Shown: piece after piece, positions 1 through 7,186 of the stretch
How positions within the stretch are numbered: the stretch's first letter is position 1
Layout of the letters: every line of letters begins with the position of its first letter
Source: Paenibacillus sp. ACRRY
Lineage (GTDB): Bacteria; Bacillota; Bacilli; Paenibacillales; Paenibacillaceae
Reading direction: 5' to 3'
Length of the DNA stretch: 64,000 nt
Assembly (NCBI RefSeq): GCF_022346995.1
Contig: NZ_JAKRNM010000001.1
Coordinates: 434,001 to 498,000 of the forward strand
The notes under the pieces: generated by a model
What the model was told of the DNA's origin: nothing
What the model saw: only the letters and a program-made list of their open reading frames with translations
The model's database searches: none
Position numbers and translations under genes: made by a program

Positions 1-455
1 ATGGTCGTTTTCCATGGGTCGCGATCTCGCTGGCTGTATCGTTTGGCTTGTATGGCCTTGCGAAGAAAAAGACTGTGCAAGACGCCTCTGTGGGCTTACT
101 GTCGGAGACGGCTGTAGTTCTGCCTATAGCGCTGGGCTACTGGATCTATTTAGCTGCTGCAGGAGAGTCGACTGCATGGACGCTGTCTCCATCTATGTTC
201 ATCGGACTGCTTCTTTCTGGCGTGGTAACGGCACTACCGCTGTTGTTTTTTGCACGTGCTGCTGCACGGATGTCGCTGTCCGCACTCGGATTCGTACAAT
301 ACATCGGGCCAACCATCATGCTGTTCTTAAGTATATTTGTATTTAAGGAATCGGTATCGCCGGTTCTGCTTGTTGGATTCGCGCTGATCTGGACTGCACT
401 TATCGTATATGCGATATCATCAGTTCGTGGTTCGAAACTTGCGAAAGCGAGCTGA
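1..455 (+). CDS. rarD: RarD/EamA-family permease, 3' end only
   Basis: The window opens inside this gene. The frame is open from base 3, upstream of the first ATG at 48, so that ATG is internal and the true start lies outside. About 150 C-terminal residues remain, with four hydrophobic segments. The texture (YGLAKKK, VGLLSET, LGFVQYIGPTIMFL-like region) is typical of the C-terminal half of RarD, a 10-helix drug/metabolite-superfamily inner-membrane transporter. The substrate is not established for the family (chloramphenicol-related phenotypes have been reported). It is followed directly by a strong terminator. Confidence 0.8.
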   Translation, partial: GRFPWVAISLAVSFGLYGLAKKKTVQDASVGLLSETAVVLPIALGYWIYLAAAGESTAWTLSPSMFIGLLLSGVVTALPLLFFARAAARMSLSALGFVQYIGPTIMLFLSIFVFKESVSPVLLVGFALIWTALIVYAISSVRGSKLAKAS

Positions 456-482
456 CGGCAGGGGAGACCTGGTTCCGTCATC

Positions 483-522
483 ACGGTCATTTCCGTCCAA
501 TGGATGGAAATGACCGTTTTTT
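483..522 (+). terminator. rho-independent terminator after rarD
   Basis: An uninterrupted 11-bp stem (CGGTCATTTCC / GGAAATGACCG), extendable inward by TCC/GGA, ends in six T residues. It sits 28 bases after the rarD-like stop. Confidence 0.85.
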
Positions 523-616
523 GTTTCCCTTCATGCGAAAAGCTAGGATTCTTCAAAATAATTTCAAATCTCAATTTGGGGACAGACAACGCATTCAATT
601 CCTTAGAGGCTCGTAA

Positions 617-1162
617 CTACACAATTCTTTCTAACAGAATCCCTACTTGTTTGGCCATTTCTTCAGGCGGACAGGGCATTCCATTTGTAATCCACCATTC
701 AACCGCACCTACATACGCTGTTCCCATAAAGGGCAGCATGACCTCTTTCGTTAATTCAAGATTTCTCTCCTCGGATGGATCTATCTCATCATTAAATTCT
801 TCCATGATGTACTGGAGAAACAGACTGCGAAAGGAAGGGGCTCCCTTACTCGCTAACATGGTAGAGAAGAACAAGTAATTTTGTTCAAAATATTCAAAAT
901 ATGCTTGGGTTGCTGTTCTCCAATCGATCTCACAAGCCCAATCGCTAATTTCCCTCATGGCCTGAATATGTTCTTCAATCAGTTTATTCAAGAGATCAAA
1001 CTTGTCTTGATAATGGAGATAAATGGTGGCGCGGTGAACATCGGCCTTGTCTGAAATGTCCTGTATGGTGATGTTATCAAAGCTCTTTTCGGACATCAGT
1101 TCAATTAACGCTTTCTTAATGGCAACTTGTGACTTGAGTATTCTTCTGTCTATTTTAACCAT
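617..1162 (-). CDS. TetR/AcrR-family transcriptional regulator
   Basis: A 181-residue protein. The N-terminal helix-turn-helix (about residues 8-55, with ITIQDISDKADVHRATIYLHY) is typical of TetR DNA-binding domains. The C-terminal ligand/dimer domain resembles the TetR_C_8 type. It has a good ribosome site (AGGAAAGG) before the ATG. It is transcribed divergently from an MFS transporter gene across a 217-bp region holding direct repeats and a small palindrome, the usual layout for a local repressor of an efflux pump. The inducing ligand cannot be predicted. The family call is secure; its control of the neighbour is inference. Confidence 0.9.
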   Translation of the reverse strand: MVKIDRRILKSQVAIKKALIELMSEKSFDNITIQDISDKADVHRATIYLHYQDKFDLLNKLIEEHIQAMREISDWACEIDWRTATQAYFEYFEQNYLFFSTMLASKGAPSFRSLFLQYIMEEFNDEIDPSEERNLELTKEVMLPFMGTAYVGAVEWWITNGMPCPPEEMAKQVGILLERIV

Positions 1163-1209
1163 CTTGGTGTATCAACCTTTCCTAAATAATTGACACATAT
1201 GAACGGTGT

Positions 1210-1310
1210 GTCGAGTATTCGACGATTCCGGTACGATTAACGATTGATTGAAGTGTAATTTTAATTATTATATACATATGTCGAATAAACGATCAACATC
1301 GATTAACGAT
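1210..1310. promoter_or_regulatory. divergent tetR/MFS promoters with candidate operators
   Basis: On the plus strand TTGAAG (1248-1253), a 17-base spacer and TATACA (1271-1276) form a good sigma-A promoter for the MFS gene. On the minus strand TTGATC (1291-1296), 18 bases and TATAAT (1267-1272) could serve tetR, so the two -10 boxes overlap. An 11-bp direct repeat CGATTAACGAT occurs at 1234-1244 and 1300-1310, flanking both promoters. A palindrome GTCGA-N4-TCGAC lies at 1210-1223. Either element may be the TetR operator; none is proven. Confidence 0.5.
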
Positions 1311-1329
1311 GAGGAGGAGGAACGATGTA

Positions 1330-1383
1330 ATGGTAATTTGGACAAAGACTAAAATATGCACGGTCATCCTGAGGTGTGAATGA
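1330..1383 (+). CDS. possible 17-residue leader peptide coupled to the MFS gene
   Basis: A 17-codon ORF (MVIWTKTKICTVILRCE) has a very strong ribosome site (GAGGAGGAGG, 1311-1320) 9 bases upstream of its ATG. Its TGA overlaps the ATG of the MFS gene in an ATGA arrangement. The MFS gene itself has only a weak site (GAGGTG). An additional ATG-TAA pair (1325-1330) sits just before it. The layout suggests translational coupling or a sensing leader peptide for the transporter. This is inferred from position only; the peptide has no recognised family. Confidence 0.4.
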   Translation: MVIWTKTKICTVILRCE

Positions 1384-2546
1384 TGCGAAACACGGTCAAA
1401 ATATATATGCTCGCCTTGATAAGCTTTGTTGTTAGCACCTCAGAGTATGTAATTGCTGGTATTTTGGACAATATAGCGCAATGGGCAGATGTTTCCGTGT
1501 CTGCGGCGGGTCAGTTGATCACGGTATTTGCGATAGCAAATGCTATAGGTTCACCGCTTTTCGTCATGGCAGCAGCTAAAATGGATCGGCGAAAGCTAAT
1601 GATGGTTTCGCTCTGGATTGTTGTGCTCGGAAGTATCATGACCATCACGCTCCCAGGATTCGGATTCCTCATTGTCTCACGTATCATTCTGGCGATCGGC
1701 GCTGGTGTTTTTGTGATTGCTGCCAAAACAATAGCTGCAAATCTCGCGCCACCTGGGAAGCAAGCGGGAGCGATCGGTACAGTGCTCATTGGATTTAGTG
1801 CCGCATTAATAGTAGGTGTTCCCATTGGTCGGGTAATTGCAGCGACCTTTGATTGGAAAGTTATTTTCATCGGCATTGGTATGCTAAGCTTGTTTGCCGT
1901 TTTTGGAGTGTACCGAATGATCCCTCCCAGCGAAGGAGAAGTTCCAATCCCATTGCGTAAGCAGATTGCCCTTATAAAGAATCCCATGATCCTAACGGGT
2001 TTTGGAATAACCTTTTTCTGGCAGTTAGGTTACGCCGTTCTTTACGCATATATTGTACCTTTCCTGCTCAACGGCACTACACTTGAAGCACATCACATCA
2101 GTCTCGCGCTATTCGCCTTCGGTATCGCAACTTTAATTGGTTCAAAGTTTGGTGGGTTTTTGACCGATAGGATGGGGATTCCACGCTCGCTTTTGGGCGG
2201 TATGACTGTCCATGTCGTTGCACTTGTCTTGCTTGCAACAGTTGCCAAATCCGTAGTGGTCACCATTCTGCTGCTTATGCTATGGGGCTTCTCTGCTTGG
2301 TCGTCTGGACCGGGGCTGCAGTTTAACTTGGTGGAGTTGGCGCCTGAAGCTTCTGGAATTATGCTGAGTCTGTATGGTTCCGTTTTACAGTTGAGCATTG
2401 CGGCTGCCGGCGGTATAGGTGGTCTTGTAACCCACAGCTATTCGATTCACGCGGTGAGTTGGACAGCAGCATTATCTGTGGCCATTGCCGTTATGTTGGC
2501 GGTCGTTTCGTTTGGCCGACAACATAAAAAAGAGACTTACTCATAA
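1380..2546 (+). CDS. MFS transporter, DHA1 (AraJ/YdhP-like) efflux family
   Basis: A 388-residue protein with about 12 hydrophobic segments. The loop between helices 2 and 3 carries the MFS motif A variant (AAAKMDRRKLM), and helix 5 carries the GVPIGRVIA motif seen in drug/H+ antiporters. The family exports sugars, drugs or nucleosides; the substrate here is unknown. An in-frame TGA lies immediately upstream, so ATG 1380 is the earliest start. It is divergent from tetR and followed after 67 bases by an aldo/keto reductase, probably in the same transcript. That pairing suggests detoxification of a reactive compound (inference). Confidence 0.88.
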   Translation: MMRNTVKIYMLALISFVVSTSEYVIAGILDNIAQWADVSVSAAGQLITVFAIANAIGSPLFVMAAAKMDRRKLMMVSLWIVVLGSIMTITLPGFGFLIVSRIILAIGAGVFVIAAKTIAANLAPPGKQAGAIGTVLIGFSAALIVGVPIGRVIAATFDWKVIFIGIGMLSLFAVFGVYRMIPPSEGEVPIPLRKQIALIKNPMILTGFGITFFWQLGYAVLYAYIVPFLLNGTTLEAHHISLALFAFGIATLIGSKFGGFLTDRMGIPRSLLGGMTVHVVALVLLATVAKSVVVTILLLMLWGFSAWSSGPGLQFNLVELAPEASGIMLSLYGSVLQLSIAAAGGIGGLVTHSYSIHAVSWTAALSVAIAVMLAVVSFGRQHKKETYS

Positions 2547-2613
2547 AACGGTTGGAGTCGTGCTAACGAAGCAAAGCAACACAAAAATATAACTGAGAAA
2601 AGAGGACCATAGG

Positions 2614-3483
2614 ATGTACAACGAAACTTACAAATTATCAAATGGGGTTACCATTCCGAAATTAGGGCTTGGCACGTGGCTGCTTGACGATGAACAGGCT
2701 GAGAAGGCAGTATGTGATGCAGTTTCCATCGGCTATCGTCATATTGATACGGCCCAAGCTTATATGAATGAGGCTGGTGTAGGCCGAGGAATCCATTCCT
2801 GTGGTGTGGCAAGAGATGAGCTATTCATTACAACAAAGGTAGCTGCAGAAGCAAAAACCTATGATGCAGTTATGCATTCGATTAATGAGTCTTTAGCCAA
2901 AATGAAACTGGATTACATTGATCTTCTGATTATCCACAGCCCGCAGCCTTGGCAGGAATTTCGTGAAGAGAACCGCTATTTTAAAGAAAATAAAGAAGTG
3001 TGGAAAGCCATGGAGGATGCTTATACCACTGGAAAAGTGAAGGCAATCGGTCTTTCCAATTTTCTGCATGACGATGTGGAGAATATACTTGCAAGCTGTA
3101 CAGTCAAGCCTATGGTCAATCAGATTCTGGCTCATGTGAGCAATTCACCTTTGGAGTTAATTAATTACTGCCAGAATAAAGATATCCTCGTCGAGGCATA
3201 TTCACCCATTGCACACGGAGCAATCCTTGATCATACAGAAGTGAAGATCATAGCTGAGAAATATGGCGTAACTGCAGCACAGCTCAGCCTGCGATATGAT
3301 ATCCAACTTGGTCTAGTGGTCATTCCCAAGACAGCAAATCCTGATCACATGAGAATCAATGCAGAGCTAGATTTTGTGATTAGTGATGCAGATATGGAGA
3401 CGTTGAAAAATGTGGAGGCTATACAGAACTATGGTGAGCATAGCTTCTTCCCGGTCTTTGGGGATAAAAACAAAATAAACTAA
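2614..3483 (+). CDS. aldo/keto reductase
   Basis: A 289-residue (beta/alpha)8 barrel oxidoreductase using NADPH to reduce aldehydes or ketones in the cytosol. The catalytic tetrad is visible: D45 (in YRHIDTAQAY), Y50, K75 (in FITTKV) and H108 (LIIHSP). The GLGTW start and the IPKT cofactor-binding segment near the C-terminus also fit AKR5-like bacterial enzymes. The usual family length is 270-290. An AGAGGA ribosome site lies about 10 bases upstream. It is followed by a strong terminator, so the tetR-controlled unit probably ends here. The physiological substrate cannot be read from sequence. Confidence 0.92.
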   Translation: MYNETYKLSNGVTIPKLGLGTWLLDDEQAEKAVCDAVSIGYRHIDTAQAYMNEAGVGRGIHSCGVARDELFITTKVAAEAKTYDAVMHSINESLAKMKLDYIDLLIIHSPQPWQEFREENRYFKENKEVWKAMEDAYTTGKVKAIGLSNFLHDDVENILASCTVKPMVNQILAHVSNSPLELINYCQNKDILVEAYSPIAHGAILDHTEVKIIAEKYGVTAAQLSLRYDIQLGLVVIPKTANPDHMRINAELDFVISDADMETLKNVEAIQNYGEHSFFPVFGDKNKIN

Positions 3484-3552
3484 ACTGTGGATGACAATTG
3501 TCTGGGTCAGATGGGGGTACTTCGTAAGTTCGCAAGTTGAAGTAATAGCAAC

Positions 3553-3595
3553 ACCAAACAACGGCAGCCGTACAACTGTCGTTGTTTGGTTTTTA
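3553..3595 (+). terminator. terminator after aldo/keto reductase
   Basis: An 11-bp perfect stem (ACCAAACAACG / CGTTGTTTGGT) is followed by a run of five T, 70 bases after the reductase stop. Confidence 0.85.
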
Positions 3596-4067
3596 TAACA
3601 GAAACAATTGCCATATTTGAACCATTATGAACATAGCAGAAGAATGATTCGAATTATAGAAGGTCCAAAATGTAATAATCATTTGGTTTAGAAATGCCTT
3701 ATAGGCATTTCATGATATCGGTTATAGGTAATTGAAATATATGAAATACTCCATACAATAAAGATATAGGAGATCCGATCATTCGAGTGCACCGAAGATC
3801 CAATAAGAAACATCATCATCGTAAAAAAGCCAAATTAGCTTGTTGATGTGATTCACAGGCTCAAATAAGCGCCTCAGTTGGGAGAAGAAACCATCCCAAT
3901 GCTGTTTTTGAGTTCAAAATGAAAAAGAAAAGAATTTTTTATGTAAGTTCATAAAAATTATTTTTTGAGTTAAGTTAGAGATTTCTTATTGTAAAACTCC
4001 TTATCTCGACTGAACTGTAATTAGTCGTTCAGATCATCTTATATACTTCACGACAGGAGATGTTTTT
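3596..4067 (+). other. 472-bp intergenic region with promoter and possible tiny ORF
   Basis: No long gene is seen. The region holds a hairpin GAAATGCC-N5-GGCATTTC (3691-3711) and a good promoter, TTGAAA (3732-3737), 16 bases, TACAAT (3754-3759). An AGGAG sits at 3768-3772. A 19- to 21-codon very basic ORF with non-ATG start options (ATT 3781 or GTG 3787, stop 3844-3846) includes a His-His-His run. A second hairpin, TTGGGA/TCCCAA followed by T residues, lies near 3880-3912. The promoter may drive a short RNA or peptide. Closer to the MFS gene, CTGAAC-N11-GTTCAG (about 4011-4033) is a candidate operator. Confidence 0.35.
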
Positions 4068-5246
4068 TTGCTAACCAATAAGAAATTATTAATATTTATA
4101 CTGACGGTAGGGGTCTTTGGTATCCTAAATACGGAGATGGGAGTCATAGGCATATTGCCTACCATTGCTCAGAACTTTAATGTGACAGTTACGCAGGCAG
4201 GATTACTAGTAAGCTTGTTCGCTCTAGGAATTGCTGTCTCGGGTCCGATTCTACCATTAGTATTCTCTGGAATGGACCGACGAAAAGTGATGTTGCTTGT
4301 ATTAGGCATTTTCGTTGTTGGAAATGTGGTTTCAGTCTTTACCACCAGCTTCACAGTTCTGCTCATCGCACGGATTGTTCCAGCTCTTTTTCATCCGATC
4401 TATATGTCTTTGGCTTTCACCGTGGCCGGATCATCTGTAAGTCAAGAAGAAGCTCCCAAAGCAGTCGCCAAAGTTTTCATTGGTGTTTCAGCAGGGATGG
4501 TAGCTGGTGTACCTATCGTAAGTTTTATCGATAATACCTTTTCCTATGAAATGGCTATGACGTTCATCGCGATTGTCAATATCATTGTGTTTGTCGCAAC
4601 GCTGCTATTTGTCCCTTCCATGCCCGTAAAGGAAAAACTATCGTATGGCGCTCAATTTTCGGTACTAAAAAGACCGGTATTATGGATATCCATGATTGCA
4701 GTTTTATTATTAAATGCATCTGTTTTCGGAGTATACAGTTATGTGACAGAATATTTATACGCTGTGACTCATATGTCACCACATTGGACCAGCATGACAT
4801 TGCTTCTGTTCGGAGGAGCTAATATGCTAGGCAACATCATTGCTGGGAAGGTACTTACGGATTATCCCGCGAAGTCTATCATTATGTTTCCACTCTTGTT
4901 GGGTATTGTTTATGTTGTTCTTTTTGCAATTGGAGAGTACAGAGTACCTGTGACGTTTCTAACGATTTTGTGGGGGATTTTGGCCGGGGGAATTATGGCC
5001 AATCTGAATCAGTACCTGATCTCATCCGTGGCAGGGGATGCTCCTGACTTTGCCAATGGATTATTTGTGACCTCCTGCAACGTGGGTACAACAGTAGGTT
5101 CAGCCTTTGGAGGCTTACTGATCTCCACTATGGGGGTGGAATATGTTATATTAGTCGGTATTCTCAGCGTTGTATTAAGTTTAATCATGCTTTTGATCAG
5201 AAGCTACCTGAATAATTCAGCCGAAAAATGGACAGTATCCTCATAA
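4068..5246 (+). CDS. MFS transporter, DHA1 family
   Basis: A 392-residue protein with about 12 membrane segments. It has an MFS motif A-like loop (SGMDRRKVM) and a helix-5 motif (GVPIVSFID) resembling AraJ-type efflux proteins. The start is TTG at 4068, supported by AGGAGA seven bases upstream; no ATG is well placed. A CTGAAC/GTTCAG inverted repeat lies upstream of the gene. It is convergent with a LysR regulator and shares a bidirectional terminator with it. It is related in type to the first MFS gene of the window but clearly a different protein. The substrate is unknown. Confidence 0.88.
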   Translation: MLTNKKLLIFILTVGVFGILNTEMGVIGILPTIAQNFNVTVTQAGLLVSLFALGIAVSGPILPLVFSGMDRRKVMLLVLGIFVVGNVVSVFTTSFTVLLIARIVPALFHPIYMSLAFTVAGSSVSQEEAPKAVAKVFIGVSAGMVAGVPIVSFIDNTFSYEMAMTFIAIVNIIVFVATLLFVPSMPVKEKLSYGAQFSVLKRPVLWISMIAVLLLNASVFGVYSYVTEYLYAVTHMSPHWTSMTLLLFGGANMLGNIIAGKVLTDYPAKSIIMFPLLLGIVYVVLFAIGEYRVPVTFLTILWGILAGGIMANLNQYLISSVAGDAPDFANGLFVTSCNVGTTVGSAFGGLLISTMGVEYVILVGILSVVLSLIMLLIRSYLNNSAEKWTVSS

Positions 5247-5249
5247 ATC

Positions 5250-5295
5250 AATCCCCTCATGGAATTCTTTATGTTCCAAAGAGGGGGTTATTTTA
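5250..5295. terminator. bidirectional terminator between MFS and lysR
   Basis: AATCCCCTC pairs with GAGGGGGTT, with an inner TGGAA/TTCCA stem. T-rich sequence follows on the plus strand. It separates two convergent genes 51 bases apart. Confidence 0.6.
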
Positions 5296-5297
5296 TT

Positions 5298-6206
5298 TTA
5301 AAACACGAGATCAGGATTCTGAAAGTTTGCCTGAATTTCTTCGAGGAATCTCTCAGCAGCAGCAGAAAATACTTGATTCTTTCTCCAAACAATACTCAAA
5401 CCCGATTCCAGCTTGGGCTGCAGCGGTCTAAAACAAAGGTTACTATCGGGTGAGGTGTTCACAATTTTATGAAGTGTGATCGCATAACCTACTCCTTCCT
5501 CGACCATGATCGCTGCGTTATAAGCAAGATTAAATGTGCTCACCACGTTTAACTTTTCAAAATGTTCACCAAACCAGTTACGAAACTCATTTTTGGAAAA
5601 GGTCTGTTTCATAGCCTGCCGTGAACAAATAAGAGGGAGGTTTAAAAGATCGTTCACTTGAATATGTGTTTTCTCAGCCAAGGGACTGTCTTTTCTCATG
5701 ATCACCCCCCAAACATCTTTGGCTGGAATATTTGCATAGTTGTACTTTGACAAATCGGCAGGTTGAATTAAAATTCCAAAGTCTAGTAAACCTTTATCCA
5801 GTCTCTCCGTAACATCGTCTTCGTTACCACTATAGAGATGATATCGAATCTCGGGAAATTGTTCTTGAATATTCCTAACGAGGCGTGCAATTTGCTTCAT
5901 TGCATCCGTTTCACCACCACCAATATATACATCTCCCCGGACGGTTTCTTCCATGGATTGAAATTCCGATTCCAGTTTCTCCATCATGTCCACAATTTCT
6001 TCTGCTCTCTTTCGCAAAAGCAATCCCTCTTCCGTAAGGACGATATTGTGGCTGCTCCTAACAAATAATTTCTTTCCCAGTTCTAGTTCCAGATCTTTGA
6101 TCTGTCTGGAAAGTGTTGGCTGAGTCAAGTGCAAAAGATGGGCAGCCTTCGTCATATTTCCTTCTCGAGCAATAGCAAGAAAATAACGAAGCACTCGAAC
6201 GTCCAT
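5298..6206 (-). CDS. LysR-family transcriptional regulator
   Basis: A 302-residue protein of standard LysR length. The N-terminal winged helix (MDVRVLRYFLAIAREGNMTKAA..LTQPTLSRQI, residues 1-60) is the canonical LysR DNA-binding domain. The remainder is a periplasmic-binding-protein-like effector domain. LysR proteins usually control a divergent neighbour. Here the divergent neighbour is the FCD regulator and the hyu operon, with a 167- to 212-bp shared promoter region depending on the FCD start. Control of that operon is inference. The effector is unknown. Confidence 0.9.
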   Translation of the reverse strand: MDVRVLRYFLAIAREGNMTKAAHLLHLTQPTLSRQIKDLELELGKKLFVRSSHNIVLTEEGLLLRKRAEEIVDMMEKLESEFQSMEETVRGDVYIGGGETDAMKQIARLVRNIQEQFPEIRYHLYSGNEDDVTERLDKGLLDFGILIQPADLSKYNYANIPAKDVWGVIMRKDSPLAEKTHIQVNDLLNLPLICSRQAMKQTFSKNEFRNWFGEHFEKLNVVSTFNLAYNAAIMVEEGVGYAITLHKIVNTSPDSNLCFRPLQPKLESGLSIVWRKNQVFSAAAERFLEEIQANFQNPDLVF

Positions 6207-6321
6207 TGAATCTCTTCCTTTCCAAAAATATAGATGGTTATTTACGTTTGGAGCCTATCCATGATCTTATCAGATAAAATGTAATTTAAAAAATCAATTC
6301 ATACTAATTTGGTCTGAATGA

Positions 6322-6353
6322 TTGATATTATGTTCTATAGAAGTTATACTTCT
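6322..6353 (+). promoter_or_regulatory. promoter of the hyu operon with overlapping palindrome
   Basis: TTGATA (6322-6327), a 17-base spacer and TATACT (6345-6350) form a near-consensus sigma-A promoter. AGAAG-TTATA-CTTCT (6339-6353) is a 15-bp palindrome lying over the -10 box, positioned as a repressor operator. The predicted start of transcription is near 6357. Confidence 0.6.
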
Positions 6354-6418
6354 GTTTATTGCGTTAATCATCAGTGAGTAACAAGAAAGTGAAACTTACA
6401 TACATAGGAGGGGAACGT

Positions 6419-7171
6419 GTGGCTCCAGAGTTATATGAATTGGAATTGGAGTACGACCTGCTGAAGGAACTTAAGGATGCGACTGCTCCTATCGGTGCGA
6501 GTACGCTCGTTCATACGTTAGGTAAAAAATACGGATTAAGCCAGGCCACCATAGGCAGACGGCTAATGGAGATGGACGTTGAAGGGTACACGGCGCTGGA
6601 AGGCAGGAAAGGCCGTATTTTGACCGAAGCGGGTTCAGAACGGCTGAAGACAATAGAGCGGGAGCTGCAGCAGAAAAATGCAAACTCACGCCTGATGCAG
6701 ACGCTAAACCATTCTGGTGAAAAGGCACTTCTTGACATTCTCGTTGCGCGAAAAGCGCTTGAACGGGAGATTGCTTCGTTGGCAGCGGAACATGCCACGA
6801 AAGAGTATATCCATCTGCTGGAACAATCCATTGAGGAGCAGCATCGGAAATTGGAGCAAAATATCATACCTTATGAGGAAGATCGGGAATTCCACAGGTT
6901 GCTCGCCTTTGCAGCCCAGAATCAGTTTTTGCGTCATGCCGTGGAATTGGTATGGGACACAAGCAGAGACTTTCTGGAGACTGCATATATTCGGCGTACC
7001 GTAGGGAGTGAATTGGTGGTTGATCATCGTCAGATCCTGGAAGCCATCATATCACGCTCCCCGGAAAAAGCCGAAGCCGCGATGGTCAATCACATCAATC
7101 AGATGATCGAAGACGTCAAACGTTATTTCTCTATAAAAAACCAGATATTAAACATCGAGGAAGCGCGTTAA
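6419..7171 (+). CDS. FCD-domain transcriptional regulator with atypical N-terminal winged helix
   Basis: The C-terminal part (about residues 95-235 of this 250-residue form) is an all-helical FCD ligand domain, with the ...DREFHRLLAFAAQN and D..QILEAI..R motifs that carry metal/ligand residues in FadR-C/GntR proteins. The N-terminal third (LKELKDATAPIGASTLVHTLGKKYGLSQATIGRRLMEMD) looks more like an NrpR/RNase-R type winged helix than a classical GntR domain. The frame opens at GTG 6374, but GTG 6419 has an ideal AGGAGGGG site five bases upstream and is preferred. It is first in the hyu operon and probably its ligand-responsive repressor. Confidence 0.82.
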   Translation: MAPELYELELEYDLLKELKDATAPIGASTLVHTLGKKYGLSQATIGRRLMEMDVEGYTALEGRKGRILTEAGSERLKTIERELQQKNANSRLMQTLNHSGEKALLDILVARKALEREIASLAAEHATKEYIHLLEQSIEEQHRKLEQNIIPYEEDREFHRLLAFAAQNQFLRHAVELVWDTSRDFLETAYIRRTVGSELVVDHRQILEAIISRSPEKAEAAMVNHINQMIEDVKRYFSIKNQILNIEEAR

Positions 7172-7186
7172 AAAGGAGATGAACTT

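Noticed and set aside
504-878. A 124-codon plus-strand frame antisense to tetR
   Set aside because: The opposite strand carries a textbook TetR protein with a ribosome site; this frame has no family features and starts inside the rarD terminator.
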